Shown: piece after piece, positions 19,207 through 34,206 of the stretch | Layout of the letters: the number at the start of each line of letters is the position of its first letter | How positions within the stretch are numbered: the first letter of the stretch is position 1 | Source: Enterobacter sp. R4-368 | Lineage (GTDB): Bacteria; Pseudomonadota; Gammaproteobacteria; Enterobacterales; Enterobacteriaceae | Assembly (NCBI RefSeq): GCF_000410515.1 | Contig: NC_021500.1 | Coordinates: forward strand, 3,472,001-3,536,000 | DNA length: 64,000 nucleotides | Reading direction: 5' to 3' | The notes under the pieces: generated by a model | Seen by the model: only the letters and a program-made list of their open reading frames with translations | Databases searched by the model: none | What the model was told of the DNA's origin: nothing | Translations under genes and position numbers: made by a program

Positions 19207-19208
<2 letters not shown>
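18069..19208 (-). CDS. queG: Epoxyqueuosine reductase QueG
   Basis: The 379-residue cobalamin-dependent enzyme performs the last step of queuosine synthesis in tRNA, reducing epoxyqueuosine. The N-terminal reductase half contains DSAPILERPLAEKAGLGW. Two 4Fe-4S motifs follow: CGRCVACMTICPTGAI at about 191-206, and CDDCQLICPWNRF, which supplies most of the second set. A HEAT-like C-terminus ends the protein. The start at 19208 (MSEPLDLNHLAQQIKQWG) is the family N-terminus. Its start codon overlaps that of the divergent nnr. Confidence 0.95.
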
Positions 19209-21187
<1,979 letters not shown>

Positions 21188-21203
21188 CCGGAAGGATGAC
21201 GGA

Positions 21204-22532
21204 ATGATCTGTCGCGTGAAAAGTTGGTTGGCGCTCGCGTTGTTACTGCTGTGTACGCAGGTGAGTGCGGCGAGTTTAGCGGATATTCAGGTGTCGAATG
21301 GCGATAGCCAGGCGCGTATTACCTTCAGTTTTATGGGCGATCCTGACTATTCGTTTTCGCAGCAGGGCAAGCGCAGCGTTGCGCTGGACATCAAGCAGAC
21401 CGGCGTGATTCAGGGGCTGCCGCTGCAGTTCAGTGGCAATAATCTGGTGAGAAGCATTCGTGCCGGTACCGCACAGGACAACCAGTCGATTCGGCTGGTG
21501 GTGGATCTGACGCAGAACGGCAAAACCCGCGCGGTGAAACAGCAAAGCGGAGCGGGCTACACTGTCGTCTTTACCATTGATGCTGATGTTCCTCCGCCGC
21601 CACCGCCGCCAAAAGTGGTAGTGAAACGCGCAGAAACCCCGGCGGTTATGCCGCAACAAACGGCACCGGGACGCAACCCGTTTAAAGGCGAAAACGATCG
21701 CATCACCAGCGTCACCAGCAGTAATACCATCACGCGGCCTGCGATGCAGTCGCGCGCGGTTTCTGGCGATAAAGTAGTGATTGCCATCGATGCCGGGCAC
21801 GGCGGTCAGGACCCCGGCGCGATTGGCGCAGGGGGAACGCAGGAGAAAAATGTCACTATCTCTATCGCGCGGAAGCTGCGGACGTTACTGAATGGTGACC
21901 CCATGTTCAAACCGGTGATGACTCGCGATGGCGATTACTTTATTTCGGTGATGGGCCGCTCCGACGTGGCGCGTAAACAGAATGCAAACTTTCTGGTTTC
22001 GATCCATGCCGATGCCGCGCCTAACCGCGATGCAACCGGCGCTTCGGTATGGGTGCTGTCTAACCGCCGTGCAAACAGTGAAATGGCGGGCTGGCTGGAG
22101 CAGCATGAGAAACAATCCGAGCTGCTTGGCGGCGCGGGCGATGTGCTGGCAAATAGCCAGTCTGACCCTTATTTGAGCCAGGCGGTGCTGGATTTACAGT
22201 TCGGCCATTCGCAGCGCGTAGGCTATGATGTCGCCACCAGTATGCTCAGCCAGCTTCAGCGTATCGGTGCATTACATAAACGCCGCCCGGAACACGCCAG
22301 CCTTGGCGTTCTGCGCTCACCGGATATTCCGTCGGTGCTGGTCGAAACGGGCTTTATCAGTAACAGCAGCGAAGAGCGGCTACTGGGAAGCGATGCCTAC
22401 CAGCAACAAATTGCCGAAGCGATTTACGGTGGGCTGCGTAACTATTTCCTCGCACATCCGTTGCAATCCTCGCCGCAGAGTGGCGGGCAAACCGCCAGTG
22501 CGGGCTCATCTGCTAACGGGCTGCTCAACTAA
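21204..22532 (+). CDS. amiB: N-acetylmuramoyl-L-alanine amidase AmiB
   Basis: The 442-residue periplasmic amidase splits daughter-cell peptidoglycan during division and is activated by EnvC. It has a signal peptide (about 1-24, [23 protein letters not shown]), an AMIN domain (about 25-120), a proline-rich linker and an Amidase_3 zinc domain (about 190-415). The zinc motifs [19 protein letters not shown] and SIHADA are visible. The start at 21204 begins the signal peptide; the longer frame reads back into tsaE. No LysM domain is visible. Confidence 0.95.
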   Translation: MICRVKSWLALALLLLCTQVSAASLADIQVSNGDSQARITFSFMGDPDYSFSQQGKRSVALDIKQTGVIQGLPLQFSGNNLVRSIRAGTAQDNQSIRLVVDLTQNGKTRAVKQQSGAGYTVVFTIDADVPPPPPPPKVVVKRAETPAVMPQQTAPGRNPFKGENDRITSVTSSNTITRPAMQSRAVSGDKVVIAIDAGHGGQDPGAIGAGGTQEKNVTISIARKLRTLLNGDPMFKPVMTRDGDYFISVMGRSDVARKQNANFLVSIHADAAPNRDATGASVWVLSNRRANSEMAGWLEQHEKQSELLGGAGDVLANSQSDPYLSQAVLDLQFGHSQRVGYDVATSMLSQLQRIGALHKRRPEHASLGVLRSPDIPSVLVETGFISNSSEERLLGSDAYQQQIAEAIYGGLRNYFLAHPLQSSPQSGGQTASAGSSANGLLN

Positions 22533-22543
22533 GGATTTATTTC

Positions 22544-24400
22544 ATGCCGATACAGGTTCTACCGCCACAGCTTGCGAACCAGATCGCCGCGGGCGAAGTG
22601 GTTGAACGCCCTGCGTCGGTGGTGAAAGAGTTAGTGGAAAACAGCCTTGATGCTGGCGCAACGCGTATTGATATTGATATCGAGCGCGGCGGCGCGAAGT
22701 TAATTCGTATCCGTGATAACGGTGTCGGCATTAAAAAAGAGGAGCTGGCGCTGGCGCTGGCACGTCATGCCACCAGTAAAATTGCCTCTCTGGATGACCT
22801 GGAAGCGATTATCAGTCTTGGTTTTCGCGGCGAAGCGCTGGCGAGTATCAGCTCGGTTTCCCGTTTAACGTTGACTTCCCGTACAGCCGAACAGCAAGAA
22901 GCCTGGCAGGCTTACGCCGAAGGGCGCGAGATGGCGGTGACGGTGAAACCCGCTGCGCACCCGGTGGGCACGACGCTCGAAGTGCTGGATCTGTTTTACA
23001 ACACGCCGGCGCGGCGCAAATTTATGCGCACGGAAAAAACCGAGTTCGGCCATATCGATGAAGTGATCCGCCGTATCGCACTGGCGCGTTTTGATGTCAC
23101 CATTAACCTCAATCACAACGGTAAACTGGTGCGTCAGTACCGCGCGGTTGCTGAAGGGGGGCAGAAAGAGCGCCGCCTTGGCGCGATTTGCGGCACGGCA
23201 TTTTTAGAGCAGGCGCTGGCCATTGAATGGCAGCATGGTGACCTAGCCCTGCGCGGCTGGGTGGCCGATCCCAAAAGTACCTCCAGCGCTTTCGCTGAAA
23301 TCCAGTATTGCTATGTAAATGGCCGCATGATGCGCGACCGGCTGATAAACCACGCCATTCGCCAGGCATGTGAAGATAAGCTGGGCGCGGATCAGCAGCC
23401 TGCGTTTGTGCTTTATCTGGAAATCGATCCGCATCAAGTGGATGTGAATGTCCATCCGGCAAAACATGAAGTGCGCTTTCATCAGTCGCGCCTGGTACAT
23501 GATTTTATCTACCAGGGCGTGTTAAGTGTGCTGCAACAGCAGATAGAAACACCGTTACCGCTTTCTGAAGAACCCGCGCCAAGAGCGCTGCCGGAAAACC
23601 GGGTCGCGGCAGGGCGTAACCAGTTTGCTGAACCGCTGATCGCTCGCGAGCCGCCAGCACCGCGTGTTTCCACTCCTTCTTCTGGGGGAGCGCGTAGCAA
23701 TACCGCAGGTGCTCAACCGTGGCCTAACGCTCAGCCGGGTTATCAGAAACAGCAGGGGGCGCTCTATCGGCAATTGCTGGAAACCCCGGTTGTCGAACGT
23801 AAAAATGAAAACGCGGCGCCTGTCGCTCCGGCACTTGACGGGCACAGCCAGAGTTTTGGTCGCGTATTAACGCTTATTGCGCCGCATTTTGCGCTACTTG
23901 AGCGGGACGGAAAACTGGCACTACTGGCGCTGCCGGTTGCTGAACGCTGGCTGCGCCATGCACAACTGTCGCCAGACCACGCGCCTGCCTGCGGTCAACC
24001 GTTATTGATTCCGGTGCGTTTAAAAATCTCTGCGCAAGAGAGCGCCGTATTGAAGCGTGCCCAGGCAGTGCTTGCGGAAATGGGCATCGAATTTATTCCC
24101 GATGGACAACACGTGACCATTCGCGCAGTGCCTTTACCCTTGCGCCAACAAAATTTACAAATCTTGATTCCCGCTCTGATAGGCTACCTGGCGCAGCAGA
24201 CAAGCATTGATGCGGTGAATATTGCTCACTGGCTGGCGCGCCAGCTGGCGAGTGAGCATCCACAATGGAGTGTGGCGCAGGCGATAACCCTGCTTGCCGA
24301 CGTTGAACGGCTTTGTCCGCATCTGGTGAAGACCCCGCCGGATGGTTTATTACAACCTGTTGATTTAGAAAAGGCGATGAACGCCCTGAAAAATGAGTGA
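22544..24400 (+). CDS. mutL: DNA mismatch repair protein MutL
   Basis: The 618-residue GHKL ATPase couples MutS mismatch recognition to MutH incision and UvrD unwinding. The ATPase motifs are [37 protein letters not shown] and [20 protein letters not shown] proline-rich linker (about 335-425) precedes the C-terminal dimerisation domain. The metal-binding DQHAxxExxxxE motif of endonucleolytic MutL is absent, as expected for an organism with MutH. It follows amiB by 11 bp and overlaps miaA by 8 bp. Confidence 0.97.
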   Translation: MPIQVLPPQLANQIAAGEVVERPASVVKELVENSLDAGATRIDIDIERGGAKLIRIRDNGVGIKKEELALALARHATSKIASLDDLEAIISLGFRGEALASISSVSRLTLTSRTAEQQEAWQAYAEGREMAVTVKPAAHPVGTTLEVLDLFYNTPARRKFMRTEKTEFGHIDEVIRRIALARFDVTINLNHNGKLVRQYRAVAEGGQKERRLGAICGTAFLEQALAIEWQHGDLALRGWVADPKSTSSAFAEIQYCYVNGRMMRDRLINHAIRQACEDKLGADQQPAFVLYLEIDPHQVDVNVHPAKHEVRFHQSRLVHDFIYQGVLSVLQQQIETPLPLSEEPAPRALPENRVAAGRNQFAEPLIAREPPAPRVSTPSSGGARSNTAGAQPWPNAQPGYQKQQGALYRQLLETPVVERKNENAAPVAPALDGHSQSFGRVLTLIAPHFALLERDGKLALLALPVAERWLRHAQLSPDHAPACGQPLLIPVRLKISAQESAVLKRAQAVLAEMGIEFIPDGQHVTIRAVPLPLRQQNLQILIPALIGYLAQQTSIDAVNIAHWLARQLASEHPQWSVAQAITLLADVERLCPHLVKTPPDGLLQPVDLEKAMNALKNE

Positions 24401-25343
24401 AGTGAGTAAGGCTGGCCTGCCGAAGGCTATTTTTTTGATGGGGCCCACGGCCTCCGGCAAAACCGCATTAGCCATTGAGCTTCGTAAAGTTTTGCCAGTA
24501 GAGTTGATAAGCGTAGATTCAGCCCTTATCTATCGGGGAATGGATATTGGTACCGCCAAGCCGAGCGCGGAAGAGTTACAGGCTGCGCCGCACCGGTTGT
24601 TGGATATTCTCGATCCGGCGGTAGCCTATTCCGCCGCTGATTTTCGCCGCGATGCGCTGGCGGAGATGAAAGAGATAACCGATGCAGGGCGAATTCCTCT
24701 GCTGGTGGGCGGTACGATGCTCTACTTTAAGGCGTTGCTGGAAGGGTTATCGCCTCTTCCGTCGGCAGACGCGCAAGTGCGAGCAGACATAGAAAAACAG
24801 GCGGCAGAGCGTGGATGGGAAGCGTTGCATCAGCAGTTGCGGGAGATCGATCCCGTTGCAGCAGCGCGGATTCATCCAAATGATCCGCAAAGGCTTTCCC
24901 GGGCACTGGAAGTTTTTTTCATTTCGGGTAAAACTTTAACGGATCTGACGCAAACGTCAGGAGACGCTCTGCCTTACCAGGTGCATCAGTTCGCCATCGC
25001 CCCGGCGAGCCGTGAACTGCTCCATCAACGAATCGAGCAGCGTTTTCATCAGATGTTGGCTTCAGGTTTTGAAGCAGAAGTGCGGGCGCTTTTTGCTCGT
25101 GGTGATTTGCATACGGATATGCCTTCCGTTCGTTGTGTGGGATACCGCCAGATGTGGTCATACATTGAAGGCGAAATTTCATACGATGAAATGGTTTATC
25201 GAGGTATTTGCGCGACGAGGCAGTTAGCCAAGCGGCAGATAACCTGGTTGCGGGGCTGGGATGGCGTTCACTGGTTAGAGAGTGAAAAGCCGGAAAAGTC
25301 TTACCGTGACGTGCTACAGGTTGTTAGTGCTATCGCAGGGTGA
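24393..25343 (+). CDS. miaA: tRNA dimethylallyltransferase MiaA
   Basis: The 316-residue enzyme prenylates A37 of tRNAs reading UNN codons. The P-loop [14 protein letters not shown] is at about 17-30, followed by the substrate motif [19 protein letters not shown]. The C-terminal [19 protein letters not shown] contains conserved tRNA-contacting residues. It overlaps mutL and precedes hfq by 96 bp; in E. coli that interval and miaA hold hfq promoters. Confidence 0.97.
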   Translation: MSEVSKAGLPKAIFLMGPTASGKTALAIELRKVLPVELISVDSALIYRGMDIGTAKPSAEELQAAPHRLLDILDPAVAYSAADFRRDALAEMKEITDAGRIPLLVGGTMLYFKALLEGLSPLPSADAQVRADIEKQAAERGWEALHQQLREIDPVAAARIHPNDPQRLSRALEVFFISGKTLTDLTQTSGDALPYQVHQFAIAPASRELLHQRIEQRFHQMLASGFEAEVRALFARGDLHTDMPSVRCVGYRQMWSYIEGEISYDEMVYRGICATRQLAKRQITWLRGWDGVHWLESEKPEKSYRDVLQVVSAIAG

Positions 25344-25427
25344 ATGTGTACAATTAAGTCGTATGGCGCGCAAATTTTTACGCAGTTTTCAGAACTTACG
25401 AGTTCTAAGTACAAAACAAGCATATAA

Positions 25428-25745
<318 letters not shown>

Positions 25746-25820
25746 GGTTGACGGCTGATTTTCCAGATCGGGGAGCCAGTAAAGCTGTGTTCCCCGCTGG
25801 TATTTTATGAGGGTTTACGC

Positions 25821-27101
25821 TTGTTTGACCGTTATGACGCCGGTGAGCAGGCGGTACTGGTACACATCTATTTTTCGCAAGACAAAGATATGGAAGACCT
25901 CCAGGAGTTTGAATCTCTGGTCTCTTCCGCCGGTGTCGAAGCAATGCAGGTGATTACCGGTAGCCGTAAAGCACCGCATCCAAAATATTTTGTTGGTGAA
26001 GGTAAAGCAGTTGAAATTGCGGATGCCGTAAAATCTGCGGGCGCTTCTGTTGTGCTCTTTGATCATGCGCTAACCCCAGCCCAGGAACGTAACCTGGAGA
26101 GACTGTGCGAATGTCGAGTCATCGATCGCACCGGTCTGATATTAGATATTTTTGCCCAGCGTGCGCGTACGCATGAGGGGAAATTGCAAGTTGAGCTGGC
26201 ACAGTTGCGCCATCTGGCGACACGCCTTGTGCGTGGCTGGACCCACCTTGAACGACAAAAGGGCGGCATTGGTTTGCGCGGTCCGGGTGAAACCCAGCTC
26301 GAAACCGACCGTCGTTTGTTGCGTAATCGCATTACTCAGATCCTCTCGCGCCTTGAAAAGGTTGAAAAGCAGCGTGAACAGGGGCGTCGTTCCCGCACGA
26401 AAGCCGATATTCCAACGGTCTCGCTGGTGGGGTATACCAACGCCGGTAAATCCACGCTGTTTAATCAGATAACGGAAGCGCAGGTCTATGCGGCCGATCA
26501 GCTATTCGCCACCCTCGATCCGACGTTGCGTCGTATTGATGTCGCGGATGTCGGTGAAACGGTGCTGGCAGACACGGTAGGGTTTATTCGCCACTTGCCG
26601 CACGATTTGGTTGCCGCGTTTAAAGCAACCTTGCAGGAGACACGCCAGGCGACGTTGTTACTGCATGTGATTGACGCCGCCGATGTGCGAGTACAGGAAA
26701 ACATCGATGCAGTGAACACCGTGCTGGAAGAGATTGAGGCACACGATATCCCGACGCTGCTGGTGATGAACAAAATCGATATGCTGGACGATTTCGAACC
26801 GCGTATTGACCGGGATGAAGAGAACAAACCGATCCGTGTCTGGCTCTCCGCGCAGACAGGGGTTGGCGTACCACTGTTATTCCAGGCTTTGACTGAGCGT
26901 CTTGCGGGTGAAGTGGCGCAGCACACGCTGCGATTACCGCCGCAGGAAGGGCGTCTGAGAAGTCGGTTTCACCAGCTTCAGGCAATAGAAAAAGAGTGGA
27001 TGGAAGACGATGGCAGCGTAGGTATGCAGGTGCGTATGCCGATCGTCGACTGGCGTCGACTCTGTAAACAAGAACCGGCACTCGAAGAGTACGTCGTTTG
27101 A
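25821..27101 (+). CDS. hflX: Ribosome-splitting GTPase HflX
   Basis: The 426-residue GTPase splits stalled ribosomes, notably after heat stress. The N-terminal HflX domain (about 1-190) includes the glycine-rich [18 protein letters not shown]. The G domain has G1 [10 protein letters not shown]3 DTVGF and G4 NKID. The start is TTG at 25821, which gives the conserved [18 protein letters not shown]; no in-frame ATG before it would preserve the N-terminus. It lies 75 bp after hfq. Confidence 0.97.
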   Translation: MFDRYDAGEQAVLVHIYFSQDKDMEDLQEFESLVSSAGVEAMQVITGSRKAPHPKYFVGEGKAVEIADAVKSAGASVVLFDHALTPAQERNLERLCECRVIDRTGLILDIFAQRARTHEGKLQVELAQLRHLATRLVRGWTHLERQKGGIGLRGPGETQLETDRRLLRNRITQILSRLEKVEKQREQGRRSRTKADIPTVSLVGYTNAGKSTLFNQITEAQVYAADQLFATLDPTLRRIDVADVGETVLADTVGFIRHLPHDLVAAFKATLQETRQATLLLHVIDAADVRVQENIDAVNTVLEEIEAHDIPTLLVMNKIDMLDDFEPRIDRDEENKPIRVWLSAQTGVGVPLLFQALTERLAGEVAQHTLRLPPQEGRLRSRFHQLQAIEKEWMEDDGSVGMQVRMPIVDWRRLCKQEPALEEYVV

Positions 27102-27182
27102 CCGGCAGCCTGAAGATTTTTCCCCTTTGGGGGTGCCCGCCAAAGGCCGGGTATACACCGCAAATAAATATGGAGCACATAC

Positions 27183-28442
27183 ATGGCGTGGAATCAGCCC
27201 GGTAACAACGGACAAGACCGCGACCCGTGGGGAAGCAGCAAACCAGGCGGCAACTCTGAGGGAAATGGAAACAAAGGCGGTCGCGATCAGGGACCACCTG
27301 ATCTGGATGATATTTTCCGTAAACTGAGTAAAAAACTCGGTGGCCTGGGCGGTGGTAAAAGCACCGGCGGCGGTAATCCGGGTTCTTCTGGCCCACGCGG
27401 TCAGGCGAGCGGGCGTATTGTGGGTATCGTTGCCGCAGCGGTCGTTATTATCTGGGCTGCAACCGGGTTCTACACCATTAAAGAAGCCGAACGTGGCGTT
27501 GTGACCCGTTTGGGCAAGTTCAGCCATTTGGTTGAACCGGGTTTGAACTGGAAACCGAACTTTATCGATGAAGTGACGCCAGTAAACGTGGAATCCGTGC
27601 GTGAACTGGCGGCATCTGGCGTGATGCTGACGTCTGATGAAAACGTCGTGCGCGTTGAAATGAACGTGCAGTATCGCATTACCGATCCTGAGCGCTATCT
27701 GTTTAGCGTTACCAGCGCCGATGACAGCCTGCGTCAGGCAACGGACAGCGCGCTGCGTGGCGTCATCGGTAAATACACCATGGATCGTATTCTGACCGAA
27801 GGCCGTACCGTTATTCGTAGCGATACCCAGCGCGAACTGGAAGAAACCATTCGCCCGTATAACATGGGGATTACCCTGCTGGACGTTAACTTCCAGGCCG
27901 CTCGTCCGCCGGAAGAGGTGAAAGCCGCGTTTGATGATGCCATTGCCGCCCGTGAAAACGAGCAGCAGTACATCCGTGAAGCCGAAGCTTACACCAACGA
28001 AGTTCAGCCGCGTGCGAACGGTCAGGCGCAGCGTATCCTCGAAGAGGCGCGCGCGTATAAAACGCAAACCATCCTGGAAGCACAGGGTGAAGTGGCGCGC
28101 TTTGCTAAGATCCTGCCGGAATATAAAGCCGCGCCGGAAATTACGCGCGAGCGTCTGTATATCGAAACCATGGAAAAAGTGCTGAGCCATACCCGTAAAG
28201 TGCTGGTTAACGATAAAGGCGGCAACCTGATGGTGCTGCCGCTGGATCAGATGCTGAAAGGGGGTAACGCCGCTCCTGCAGCAAAGAGTGACAACAGTGG
28301 CGCGAACAACTTGCTGCGTCTGCCGCCAGCGTCAAGCTCCAGTAGCAGCGCCAACAGCGCCCCCGCAACGTCTGCGGGAGATATCATGGACCAACGCCGC
28401 GTTAACGCGCAGCGTAACGACTACCAGCGTCAGGGGGAATAA
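27183..28442 (+). CDS. hflK: FtsH modulator HflK (SPFH/band-7)
   Basis: The 419-residue inner-membrane protein forms a large HflKC cage around the FtsH protease in the periplasm. The cytoplasmic N-terminus (1-77) is rich in Gly, Asn and Ser. One transmembrane helix (about 79-98) is followed by the SPFH domain (ERGVVTRLGKFSHLVEPGLNW...) and a long helical segment. The Ser/Asn-rich tail is low-complexity. It is separated from hflC by only 2 bp. Confidence 0.97.
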   Translation: MAWNQPGNNGQDRDPWGSSKPGGNSEGNGNKGGRDQGPPDLDDIFRKLSKKLGGLGGGKSTGGGNPGSSGPRGQASGRIVGIVAAAVVIIWAATGFYTIKEAERGVVTRLGKFSHLVEPGLNWKPNFIDEVTPVNVESVRELAASGVMLTSDENVVRVEMNVQYRITDPERYLFSVTSADDSLRQATDSALRGVIGKYTMDRILTEGRTVIRSDTQRELEETIRPYNMGITLLDVNFQAARPPEEVKAAFDDAIAARENEQQYIREAEAYTNEVQPRANGQAQRILEEARAYKTQTILEAQGEVARFAKILPEYKAAPEITRERLYIETMEKVLSHTRKVLVNDKGGNLMVLPLDQMLKGGNAAPAAKSDNSGANNLLRLPPASSSSSSANSAPATSAGDIMDQRRVNAQRNDYQRQGE

Positions 28443-28444
28443 CG

Positions 28445-29449
28445 ATGCGTAAGTCAGTTATCGCGATCATCATCATCGTGCTGGTAGTGCTCTACACCTC
28501 TATCTTTGTAGTGAAAGAAGGCGAGCGTGGTATCTCGCTGCGCTTTGGTAAAGTGCTGCGTGATGATGAAAACAAGCCGTTGGTTTATGCGCCGGGCCTG
28601 CATTTCAAACTGCCGTTTATTGAGTCGGTTAAGCTGCTTGATGCACGTATCCAGACCATGGATAACCAGGCAGATCGCTTTGTGACCAAAGAGAAAAAAG
28701 ATCTGATCGTCGACTCCTACATCAAGTGGCGTATCAGCGATTTCAGCCGTTACTATCTGGCGACCGGCGGCGGTGACGTCTCCCAGGCAGAGGTGCTGCT
28801 GAAACGTAAGTTCTCTGACCGTCTGCGTTCTGAAATCGGTCGTCTGGACGTGAAAGACATCGTTACCGATTCTCGTGGCCGTTTGACGCTCGAAGTGCGC
28901 GATGCGCTGAACTCGGGTTCTGCCGGTACAGAAGACGAAGTGTCGACGCCTGCTGCCGATGATGCCATCGCGAAAGCGGCTGAGCGCGTTCAGGCTGAAA
29001 CCAATGGCAAAGTACCGGTTATCAACCCGAACAGTATGGCGGCGTTAGGTATTGAAGTGGTTGATGTGCGTATTAAGCAAATCAACCTGCCGACTGAAGT
29101 GTCGGATGCGATTTACAACCGTATGCGCGCCGAGCGTGAAGCGGTTGCCCGTCGTCATCGTTCACAGGGTCAGGAAGAAGCGGAAAAACTGCGTGCCGCA
29201 GCGGATTACGAAGTGACCAAAACGCTGGCAGAATCTGAGCGTCAGGGGCGTATCCTGCGCGGTGAGGGTGATGCAGAAGCGGCGAAGCTGTTTGCTGATG
29301 CGTTCAGTCAGGATCCGGACTTCTATGCCTTTATCCGTAGCCTGCGTGCCTATGAAAGCAGCTTCCAGAGCAACCAGGATGTGATGGTGCTTAGCCCGGA
29401 TAGCGATTTCTTCCGTTATATGAAGACGCCGACTTCCGCGACTCGTTAA
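28445..29449 (+). CDS. hflC: FtsH modulator HflC (SPFH/band-7)
   Basis: The 334-residue partner of HflK has an N-terminal transmembrane helix (about 4-22), an SPFH domain starting KEGERGISLRFGKVLRDD, and a coiled-coil stalk with ERQGRILRGEGDAEAAKLFADAF. HflKC modulates FtsH proteolysis. It starts directly after hflK and ends before a strong terminator, so it closes the hfq-hflXKC unit. Confidence 0.97.
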   Translation: MRKSVIAIIIIVLVVLYTSIFVVKEGERGISLRFGKVLRDDENKPLVYAPGLHFKLPFIESVKLLDARIQTMDNQADRFVTKEKKDLIVDSYIKWRISDFSRYYLATGGGDVSQAEVLLKRKFSDRLRSEIGRLDVKDIVTDSRGRLTLEVRDALNSGSAGTEDEVSTPAADDAIAKAAERVQAETNGKVPVINPNSMAALGIEVVDVRIKQINLPTEVSDAIYNRMRAEREAVARRHRSQGQEEAEKLRAAADYEVTKTLAESERQGRILRGEGDAEAAKLFADAFSQDPDFYAFIRSLRAYESSFQSNQDVMVLSPDSDFFRYMKTPTSATR

Positions 29450-29472
29450 GATAACCTGCGATTTTCATCGTA

Positions 29473-29502
29473 AAAACCACCGCCTTCTCCGGCGGTGGTT
29501 TT
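29473..29502 (+). terminator. Terminator of the hfq-hflXKC operon
   Basis: AAAACCACCGCC and GGCGGTGGTTTT form a perfect 12-bp stem with a 6-nt loop. Confidence 0.85.
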
Positions 29503-29521
29503 GTGTTTATAAGGATCAGCA

Positions 29522-29719
29522 ATGAATTCGACAATCTGGCTCGCTCTGGCGCTGGTGTTGGTACTGGAAGGGCTTGGGCCGATGCTTTATCCGCGAGCAT
29601 GGCGGCGTATGATTGCTTCTCTGAGTCTGTTGCCGGACCATCTTTTGCGTCGATTTGGCGGTGGGCTTGTGGTCGCGGGTGTGGTTATCTACTACATGTT
29701 GAGGAAAACGATTGGCTGA
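29522..29719 (+). CDS. yjeT: YjeT, small DUF2065 inner-membrane protein
   Basis: The 65-residue protein has two predicted transmembrane helices (about 4-20 and 42-60) around the conserved LEGLGPMLYPRAWRRM motif of DUF2065. Its function is unknown. It starts 72 bp after hflC, past the operon terminator, with AAGGA about 9 bases upstream. It resembles E. coli YjeT and precedes purA, as in that species. Confidence 0.92.
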   Translation: MNSTIWLALALVLVLEGLGPMLYPRAWRRMIASLSLLPDHLLRRFGGGLVVAGVVIYYMLRKTIG

Positions 29720-29798
29720 CGAAATTGAGGCGTTCTTTGGGCATTTTTGCACAGAAAAAGTGCTGAATCTGAAAAAAAGCGGTGGTAGAATCCATTTT

Positions 29799-31121
<1,323 letters not shown>

Positions 31122-31129
31122 TGTGGTTT

Positions 31130-31155
31130 AAGGGCGCGTAAATCGCGCCCTTTTT
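31130..31155 (+). terminator. Rho-independent terminator of purA
   Basis: AAGGGCGCG and CGCGCCCTT form a 9-bp stem with a 5-nt loop, then more T residues. Confidence 0.85.
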
Positions 31156-31272
31156 CTTCGCTTTTTTCACCCTTCCGTTCAAATAAATTAGCGACCTGAC
31201 AGGTGGCTGGTTTATCATCAATAGTGTCAATACCTGCGGGTATCTCATCTTTTTCCCTTTTATGAGGTTGAT

Positions 31273-31698
31273 GTGCAGTTAACAAGCTTTACCGATTACG
31301 GTTTGCGCGCCCTGATTTACATGGCGTCGCTGCCGGCAGGACAAATGACCAGCATTACTGAAGTTACAGAAACGTATGGCGTGTCCCGTAATCATATGGT
31401 CAAGATAATCAATCAGCTGAGCCGTGAAGGCTACGTCGCGGCCGTCCGTGGGAAAAACGGTGGGATCCGGCTGGGGAAACCCGCGCAGGATATTCGTATT
31501 GGTGATGTTGTCCGCTCGCTGGAGCCGCTGGCGCTGGTCAATTGCAGCAGCGAGTTTTGCCATATTACCAGTGCCTGTCGCCTGAAAAAGGCGCTTGCCA
31601 AAGCTGTGCAAAGTTTTCTTAAGGAGCTGGATAACTACACGCTGGCCGATTTGGTTGAAGAGAATCAACCGCTTTACAAATTATTGCTGGTGGAATGA
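31273..31698 (+). CDS. nsrR: Nitric-oxide-sensing transcriptional repressor NsrR
   Basis: The 141-residue Rrf2-family repressor has a winged helix (about 1-75) and cluster ligands Cys91, Cys96 and Cys102 in [13 protein letters not shown]. The cluster is destroyed by NO, which derepresses genes such as ytfE and hmp. The start is GTG at 31273 ([21 protein letters not shown]), as in E. coli; an ATG two bases upstream is out of frame. A good NsrR box lies before ytfE in this same window. The gene is followed by rnr after 38 bp. Confidence 0.97.
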   Translation: MQLTSFTDYGLRALIYMASLPAGQMTSITEVTETYGVSRNHMVKIINQLSREGYVAAVRGKNGGIRLGKPAQDIRIGDVVRSLEPLALVNCSSEFCHITSACRLKKALAKAVQSFLKELDNYTLADLVEENQPLYKLLLVE

Positions 31699-31736
31699 CG
31701 AAAATTTCCACCAGAGCTGACAACGGAGGAACCGCA

Positions 31737-34172
31737 ATGTCACAAGATCCTTTCCTCGAACGCGAATCTGAAAAATATACCAACCCCATTCCCAGCCGCG
31801 AATTCATCCTCGATCACTTAGCCAAACGCGAAAAACCAGCCAGCCGGGATGAACTGGCCATCGAACTCAATATCGAAGGTGAAGAGCAACAAGAAGCGCT
31901 GCGCCGCCGTCTGCGCGCTATGGAGCGCGACGGGCAATTAGTCTTTACCCGCCGTCAGTGCTACGCCTTACCGGAACGTCTCGATCTGCTCAAAGGCGTG
32001 GTGATTGGTCACCGCGACGGCTATGGTTTTCTGCGTGTTGAAGGCCGCAAAGACGACCTTTATCTCTCCAGCGAGCAGATGAAAATGTGTATTCACGGCG
32101 ATCAGGTGCTGGCGCAGCCGCTGGGCGCGGATCGTAAAGGCCGCCGCGAAGCGCGTATCGTACGCGTGCTGGTGCCGAAAACCGGGCAGATCGTTGGCCG
32201 CTACTTTACCGACGCAGGTGTCGGTTTTGTCGTGCCGGATGATAGCCGCATGAGTTTCGACATTCTTATCCCGCCTGAAGAGATTATGGGCGCGCGCATG
32301 GGCTTTGTGGTGGTCGTTGAGCTGACGCAGCGTCCAACCCGCCGCACGAAAGCGATTGGTAAAATTGTCGAAGTGCTCGGCGACAACATGGGTACCGGCA
32401 TGGCCGTCGACATGGCGCTGCGCACCCATGAAATTCCGTACCAGTGGCCGCCGGAAGTGGAAAAACAGGTCGCCGGGCTGAAAGAGCAAGTACCGGAAGA
32501 GGCCAAAGTCGGGCGTGTAGATTTACGCGATCTGCCGCTGGTGACCATTGATGGCGAAGATGCCCGCGACTTCGACGATGCCGTTTACTGCGAGAAAAAA
32601 CGCGGCGGTGGCTGGCGCTTGTGGGTGGCGATTGCCGATGTGAGCTATTACGTGCGTCACGGCACCGCGCTTGATAACGAAGCCCGTAACCGTGGTACAT
32701 CGGTTTACTTTCCATCGCAAGTAGTGCCGATGCTGCCGGAAGTGCTGTCAAACGGTCTGTGCTCGCTGAACCCGCAAGTGGATCGCCTGTGCATGGTCTG
32801 TGAAATGACCGTCTCCTCAAAAGGGCGCTTAACCGGCTTTAAATTCTACGAAGCGGTGATGAGCTCCCACGCACGTCTGACCTACACCAAAGTGTGGCAT
32901 ATGCTGCAAGGCGATCAGGAACTGCGTGAGCAGTACGCGCCGCTGGTGAAACACATCGAAGAGCTGCATAACCTGTATAAAGTGCTCGATCAGGCGCGCG
33001 CTGAGCGCGGCGGCATCTCGTTTGAGAGCGAAGAAGCGAAGTTTATCTTCAACGCCGAGCGCCGCATTGAGCGTATTGAGCAGACTCAGCGTAACGATGC
33101 GCACAAACTGATTGAAGAGTGCATGATCCTCGCCAACATCTCCGCAGCACGTTTTGTGGAGAAAGCCGACGAGCCGGCGCTGTTCCGTATTCACGATAAA
33201 CCGACCAACGATGCGATCACCGCGTTCCGCTCCGTGCTTGCCGAGCTGGGTCTGGAGCTACCGGGCGGCAATAAACCGGAGCCGCGCGATTACGCTGAGC
33301 TGCTGGAATCGATTGCCGATCGCCCGGATCACGAAATGCTGCAAACCATGCTGCTGCGCTCGATGAAACAGGCGATCTACGATCCGGAAAACCGCGGTCA
33401 CTTCGGCCTGGCGCTGCAATCTTATGCGCACTTCACTTCACCGATTCGCCGCTACCCGGATTTATCACTGCACCGCGCCATTAAATATTTACTGGCGAAA
33501 GAGCAGGGGCTGAAGGGCAACAGCACCGAAACTGGCGGCTGGCACTACAGCATGGAAGAGGTGCTGCAACTGGGTCAGCACTGTTCGATGACCGAACGCC
33601 GCGCCGATGAAGCCACTCGTGATGTTTCGGACTGGCTGAAATGCGACTTTATGCAGGATCAGGTCGGCAACACCTTCCCGGGCGTTATCGCCAGCGTTAC
33701 CGGCTTTGGTTTCTTCGTGCGGCTCGACGATCTGTTTATTGATGGGCTGGTGCATGTCTCTTCGCTGGACAACGACTACTACCGCTTCGATCAGATCGGT
33801 CAGCGCCTGATTGGCGAATCCGGCGGACAGACGTATCGCCTCGGCGATCGGGTGCAGGTGAAAGTCGAAGCGGTCAATATGGATGAGCGCAAGATCGACT
33901 TCTCGCTGATCTCCAGTGAGCGCAGCCCGCGTAACGTGGGGAAAACCGAGCGTGAAAGAGCGAAAAAAGGTTCGGCAGGCAAAAACGGCTCTGCGAAAAA
34001 GCCGCCGCGTCGCCAGATGGGTAAAAAAGTGAATTTCGAGCCAGACAGCGCCTTCCGTGGTGAAGGTGGAAAAGGCAAAGCGAAAAAAGCCAAAAAACCG
34101 TCGGCGAAAACGCAGAAAATCGCCGCCGCGACCAAAGCGAAACGCGCGGCGAAAAAGAAAGCTGCCCAGTAA
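31737..34172 (+). CDS. rnr: Ribonuclease R
   Basis: The 811-residue 3'-5' exoribonuclease of the RNB family degrades structured RNA and participates in trans-translation and cold adaptation. In order it has an N-terminal HTH (about 20-80), two cold-shock domains, the RNB catalytic domain ([20 protein letters not shown] with the metal-binding aspartates), an S1 domain (about 640-725), and a Lys-rich tail (about 735-811). The start at 31737 follows GGAGGAACC; the earlier in-frame ATG at 31695 overlaps nsrR. Confidence 0.97.
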   Translation: MSQDPFLERESEKYTNPIPSREFILDHLAKREKPASRDELAIELNIEGEEQQEALRRRLRAMERDGQLVFTRRQCYALPERLDLLKGVVIGHRDGYGFLRVEGRKDDLYLSSEQMKMCIHGDQVLAQPLGADRKGRREARIVRVLVPKTGQIVGRYFTDAGVGFVVPDDSRMSFDILIPPEEIMGARMGFVVVVELTQRPTRRTKAIGKIVEVLGDNMGTGMAVDMALRTHEIPYQWPPEVEKQVAGLKEQVPEEAKVGRVDLRDLPLVTIDGEDARDFDDAVYCEKKRGGGWRLWVAIADVSYYVRHGTALDNEARNRGTSVYFPSQVVPMLPEVLSNGLCSLNPQVDRLCMVCEMTVSSKGRLTGFKFYEAVMSSHARLTYTKVWHMLQGDQELREQYAPLVKHIEELHNLYKVLDQARAERGGISFESEEAKFIFNAERRIERIEQTQRNDAHKLIEECMILANISAARFVEKADEPALFRIHDKPTNDAITAFRSVLAELGLELPGGNKPEPRDYAELLESIADRPDHEMLQTMLLRSMKQAIYDPENRGHFGLALQSYAHFTSPIRRYPDLSLHRAIKYLLAKEQGLKGNSTETGGWHYSMEEVLQLGQHCSMTERRADEATRDVSDWLKCDFMQDQVGNTFPGVIASVTGFGFFVRLDDLFIDGLVHVSSLDNDYYRFDQIGQRLIGESGGQTYRLGDRVQVKVEAVNMDERKIDFSLISSERSPRNVGKTERERAKKGSAGKNGSAKKPPRRQMGKKVNFEPDSAFRGEGGKGKAKKAKKPSAKTQKIAAATKAKRAAKKKAAQ

Positions 34173-34180
34173 TACCAGCA

Positions 34181-34206
34181 AAGCCCTTCCCGTGAAGGGC
34201 TTTTTT
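34181..34206 (+). terminator. Rho-independent terminator of rnr
   Basis: AAGCCCTTC and GAAGGGCTT form a 9-bp stem with a 4-nt loop, then T residues. Confidence 0.85.

Noticed and set aside
26934..28190. 418-codon open frame on the minus strand
   Set aside because: It is antisense to hflX and hflK, which are full-length and strongly conserved. No ribosome-binding site or recognisable domain; a by-product of GC-rich codon use.
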